Translations under genes and position numbers: made by a program
From: Saprospiraceae bacterium
GTDB taxonomy: Bacteria; Bacteroidota; Bacteroidia; Chitinophagales; Saprospiraceae
Direction of reading: 5' to 3'
DNA length: 64,000 bases
Assembly (NCBI GenBank): GCA_019187225.1
Contig: JABAQQ010000041.1
Coordinates: forward strand, 81,968 to 145,967
Shown: piece after piece, positions 62,091-64,000 of the stretch
How positions within the stretch are numbered: position 1 is the first letter of the stretch
Layout: every line of letters begins with the position of its first letter
The notes under the pieces: model-generated
Database searches by the model: none
Seen by the model: only the letters and a program-made list of their open reading frames with translations
Told to the model about the DNA's origin: nothing

Positions 62091-64000
62091 CTACTCCCTG
62101 AAAACGACAAAACGCTTCATGATCGTCGTTTCATCATTGGCCAGATTCAGCCAGTAAATGCCGGATTTGAGATATGCCAGATCCATCTCCGTAGCATTTT
62201 CTCCCTCCTCTGCCACAAACTCGATGATTTTGATCAGTTGTCCGCGGAGGTTGAAAATCCGCAGATACACTACCTCGGACTTGTCTGTTGTGAATGCCAC
62301 CCGCAATACAGTGCTGGCAGGATTGGGAGACAAATTCAAGTCTTCAAACGGCGCAAAATCTTCCATATTTGAATCATTTTCAGAAGATTCGTTCACCCTT
62401 GATTTGGCCTCACACAAGTTGTTCTCAACATGACACTCGTCCCAGTATTCATTGAGAGCAGCCACGGCATTGGTTAAAAGCCCACCAAATCCGTTGGGAT
62501 AAATGGTTCCATTGCATGGGCTGGCTAAAAATTTATTGGCCAAATTGATCAAGTCATTAACGGTGGAATTGCTATTCAATCCTAACGCCGTAATCTGCGA
62601 AGAAGTCAGCACACAGGATTGAGAAAGCACGACCGTTCCGAGTTGGAGACCATTGAAGTGTTGGTTATACCTGATGTTCAAACTTAAAGCGAGTACCTGG
62701 CCTGCTAACGTGTTCTTTAACTGCTTGTTACAATTCAGCTGGAAATTCTGGCTAAAAGGAACGGACGGACCGCCTGCTGGCAAAATGTTCAAAATACACT
62801 GAGCGGTAGATACTTTGAAACCGCAATTGTTGGGCCCTCCTCCTACTGTTATACTTCCGCCTTGTTGCGGCATTAACAGAATTTCGAGGATTTGCTTCGA
62901 GGTCAGGCCATTTGCCTTGCCATTGGGGTTGCCCCAAAAACCTTGCGTGAAGGTGCAGAACGGCTGACATACACCCGAATAGGTAACATCGCAGGTAATG
63001 GTGTTCCCGCAGTCGTCGCTGATATCGAAGTAAAAGGTACGGCCAAATGTATAGGTACCGTCACCATCCGGATCAGAGCACTCCTGCAATTCAGATGCGT
63101 GCGAATAGGAAACCGTTACCACTCCTCCACAGGCATCCAGGTAAGAAGTTTCGAACATATCTATCATCCCCAATAGTTCAGGGTCGGTGGCATCCGGACA
63201 AGGAATGTTATCGAGGCAATAAACCACGATATCAGAAGGGCATAAACCGCTTGGCGGCGTGTCATCTATCACCGTAATTTCACGACTATACTCTATTGCA
63301 GGACGGTCCGGACAGGGGTCCTCGAGTCGCCACGTTTCCCTGTAAGAGCCGCCACAAACCGTAAGCCCTCCCGTAATTTCCGACAAAACGCTACCACTGA
63401 TTTCACAAGCGCCCGTTTTCCCGTTGGTGTAGTTCAATTCCGTTGGCGCCGGCGGTACCTGGATGCAGGAAATGGTGATATCACCGGGTGGATCAACGAA
63501 TGCAGGTGCAGGTGCAGGATTGACGGAAATGATTCGGAAATGCAGGGTGGCGCGCCCGCACTCGTCGGTGAAAGTCCAGGATTCCGAGTAGGAGCCGCCG
63601 CATTCGTTGTGGCTACCGGCGATCTGTCCTGTTACCGAACCTGAAATGGCGCAAGCGCCTGCCTGGCCGTTGGAATAAGCGAGCATTGTACCGGAGGGTG
63701 GGGCCTCATCACACTCGATGGTGATGTTACCGGGCAAGTTGGTGAATGCCGCCTGAGGCGCTGGGTTGACCGAAATGGTTCTGGAGTGCGAGATGGTACG
63801 GTCGCACTCGTCGGTGAAAGTCCAGGATTCCGAGTAAGCGCCGCCGCATTCGTTGTGGCTACCGGCGATCTGGCCGGTGGCGTTACCGGCGATGGCGCAA
63901 GCTCCTGCCTGGCCGTTGGAATAAGCGAGCATTGTACCGGAGGGCGGGGCGTCATCGCAGTCAATAGCGATGTTACCGGGCAAGCTGGTGAATGCCGCCT
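62091..64000 (-). CDS. Large secreted protein with HYR-like repeats and T9SS sorting domain (partial)
   Basis: The frame is open through the right edge, so the N-terminus is outside the window. Visible are Cys-rich beta repeats of about 82 residues (LPGNITIECDEAPPSGTMLA, SHNECGGSYSESWTFTDEC), an HYR-like style of extracellular adhesin repeat. Then a domain with CTFTQGFWGNPNGKANGLTS and several Cys follows. The last 85 residues form a Por-type type A sorting domain (NLSPNPASTVLRVAFT, YLKSGIYWLNLA). It is probably a cell-surface or released adhesin-like protein exported by T9SS. A terminator follows at 62014-62059. Confidence 0.85.
   Translation of the reverse strand, partial: AAFTSLPGNIAIDCDDAPPSGTMLAYSNGQAGACAIAGNATGQIAGSHNECGGAYSESWTFTDECDRTISHSRTISVNPAPQAAFTNLPGNITIECDEAPPSGTMLAYSNGQAGACAISGSVTGQIAGSHNECGGSYSESWTFTDECGRATLHFRIISVNPAPAPAFVDPPGDITISCIQVPPAPTELNYTNGKTGACEISGSVLSEITGGLTVCGGSYRETWRLEDPCPDRPAIEYSREITVIDDTPPSGLCPSDIVVYCLDNIPCPDATDPELLGMIDMFETSYLDACGGVVTVSYSHASELQECSDPDGDGTYTFGRTFYFDISDDCGNTITCDVTYSGVCQPFCTFTQGFWGNPNGKANGLTSKQILEILLMPQQGGSITVGGGPNNCGFKVSTAQCILNILPAGGPSVPFSQNFQLNCNKQLKNTLAGQVLALSLNIRYNQHFNGLQLGTVVLSQSCVLTSSQITALGLNSNSTVNDLINLANKFLASPCNGTIYPNGFGGLLTNAVAALNEYWDECHVENNLCEAKSRVNESSENDSNMEDFAPFEDLNLSPNPASTVLRVAFTTDKSEVVYLRIFNLRGQLIKIIEFVAEEGENATEMDLAYLKSGIYWLNLANDETTIMKRFVVFRE
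63480..64000. repeat. 246-bp tandem DNA repeat inside the adhesin-like gene
   Basis: The sequence around 63726 (GTTACCGGGCAAG) recurs at 63972, giving a 246-bp (82-codon) period; the copies are nearly identical over most of their length. A third, more diverged copy extends to about 63480. The near-identity suggests recent copy-number change and the array continues beyond the right edge. Confidence 0.75.

Overview
The window reads as a chromosomal segment of a Bacteroidota bacterium, most likely of the Saprospiria. This rests on several observations: Por-type (T9SS) C-terminal sorting domains on secreted proteins; TonB-dependent/outer-membrane beta-barrel proteins; DUF5916, DUF5686, DUF2911 and DUF4833 families that are typical of the phylum; promoters of the TTTG-N20-TAnnTTTG kind; and starts without clear Shine-Dalgarno sequences. 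GC is close to 50% except in an AT-rich island at about 0.6-2.3 kb. No rRNA, tRNA or CRISPR was found.

Layout. 0-4.7 kb is a scarred accessory stretch. It holds the tail of an outer-membrane protein gene, a decayed GNAT gene, a 40-bp perfect inverted repeat, an AT-rich GmrSD-type restriction gene, a DinB-family remnant and a frameshifted di-haem peroxidase gene. 5-34 kb is mostly housekeeping: a PQQ-type sugar dehydrogenase, a class A penicillin-binding protein, an RmlD-like reductase, DUF5916, MurB, an esterase, DUF2911, an ElaA-like acetyltransferase, a PP-type phosphatase, chorismate synthase plus a tocopherol-cyclase-like protein, TrpB2, a double amidohydrolase, threonine synthase, OmpA, a Crp/Fnr regulator plus DoxX, thiolase, an FtsX/MacB permease and a YedK/HMCES-type DNA-protein crosslink protein. 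Two exact parS-like 16-mers lie at 25.3 and 25.8 kb. A 0.77-kb AT-rich gap at 34.2-34.9 kb carries several DnaA-box-like sequences. Together these suggest the region lies near the replication origin.

35-47 kb holds haem A synthase, hydrolases, a solitary 1028-residue TIR-like protein that may act in defence, a methyltransferase, a lipoprotein, a LOG-family protein, a secreted thioredoxin and an SPFH/ribbon-helix-helix pair.

47.4-60.05 kb is the highlight: twelve consecutive minus-strand genes that look like a complete, eukaryote-like inositol sphingolipid pathway. In transcription order they are a fatty acid 2-hydroxylase, serine palmitoyltransferase, a GNAT-like candidate ceramide synthase, a candidate 3-oxoceramide reductase, a DES1-like sphingolipid delta-4 desaturase, myo-inositol-phosphate synthase, a PgpA-like phosphatase, GtrA, a DUF5686 outer-membrane protein, a CDP-alcohol phosphatidyltransferase (phosphatidylinositol-phosphate synthase), DUF4833 and a PAP2-type inositol phosphorylceramide synthase. 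SPT, the acyltransferase and the reductase would make ceramide, and the desaturase and hydroxylase would modify it. MIPS, PIP synthase and the phosphatase would make phosphatidylinositol, and the PAP2 enzyme would move phosphoinositol onto ceramide. Upstream lie adenosylhomocysteinase and, at the right edge, a repeat-rich T9SS-exported protein that runs out of the window.

A second theme is a set of large, near-perfect palindromes of several unrelated sequence families, scattered between genes. One is inserted in frame inside aroC. All family assignments are by eye from motifs and remembered family features; no database search was run.
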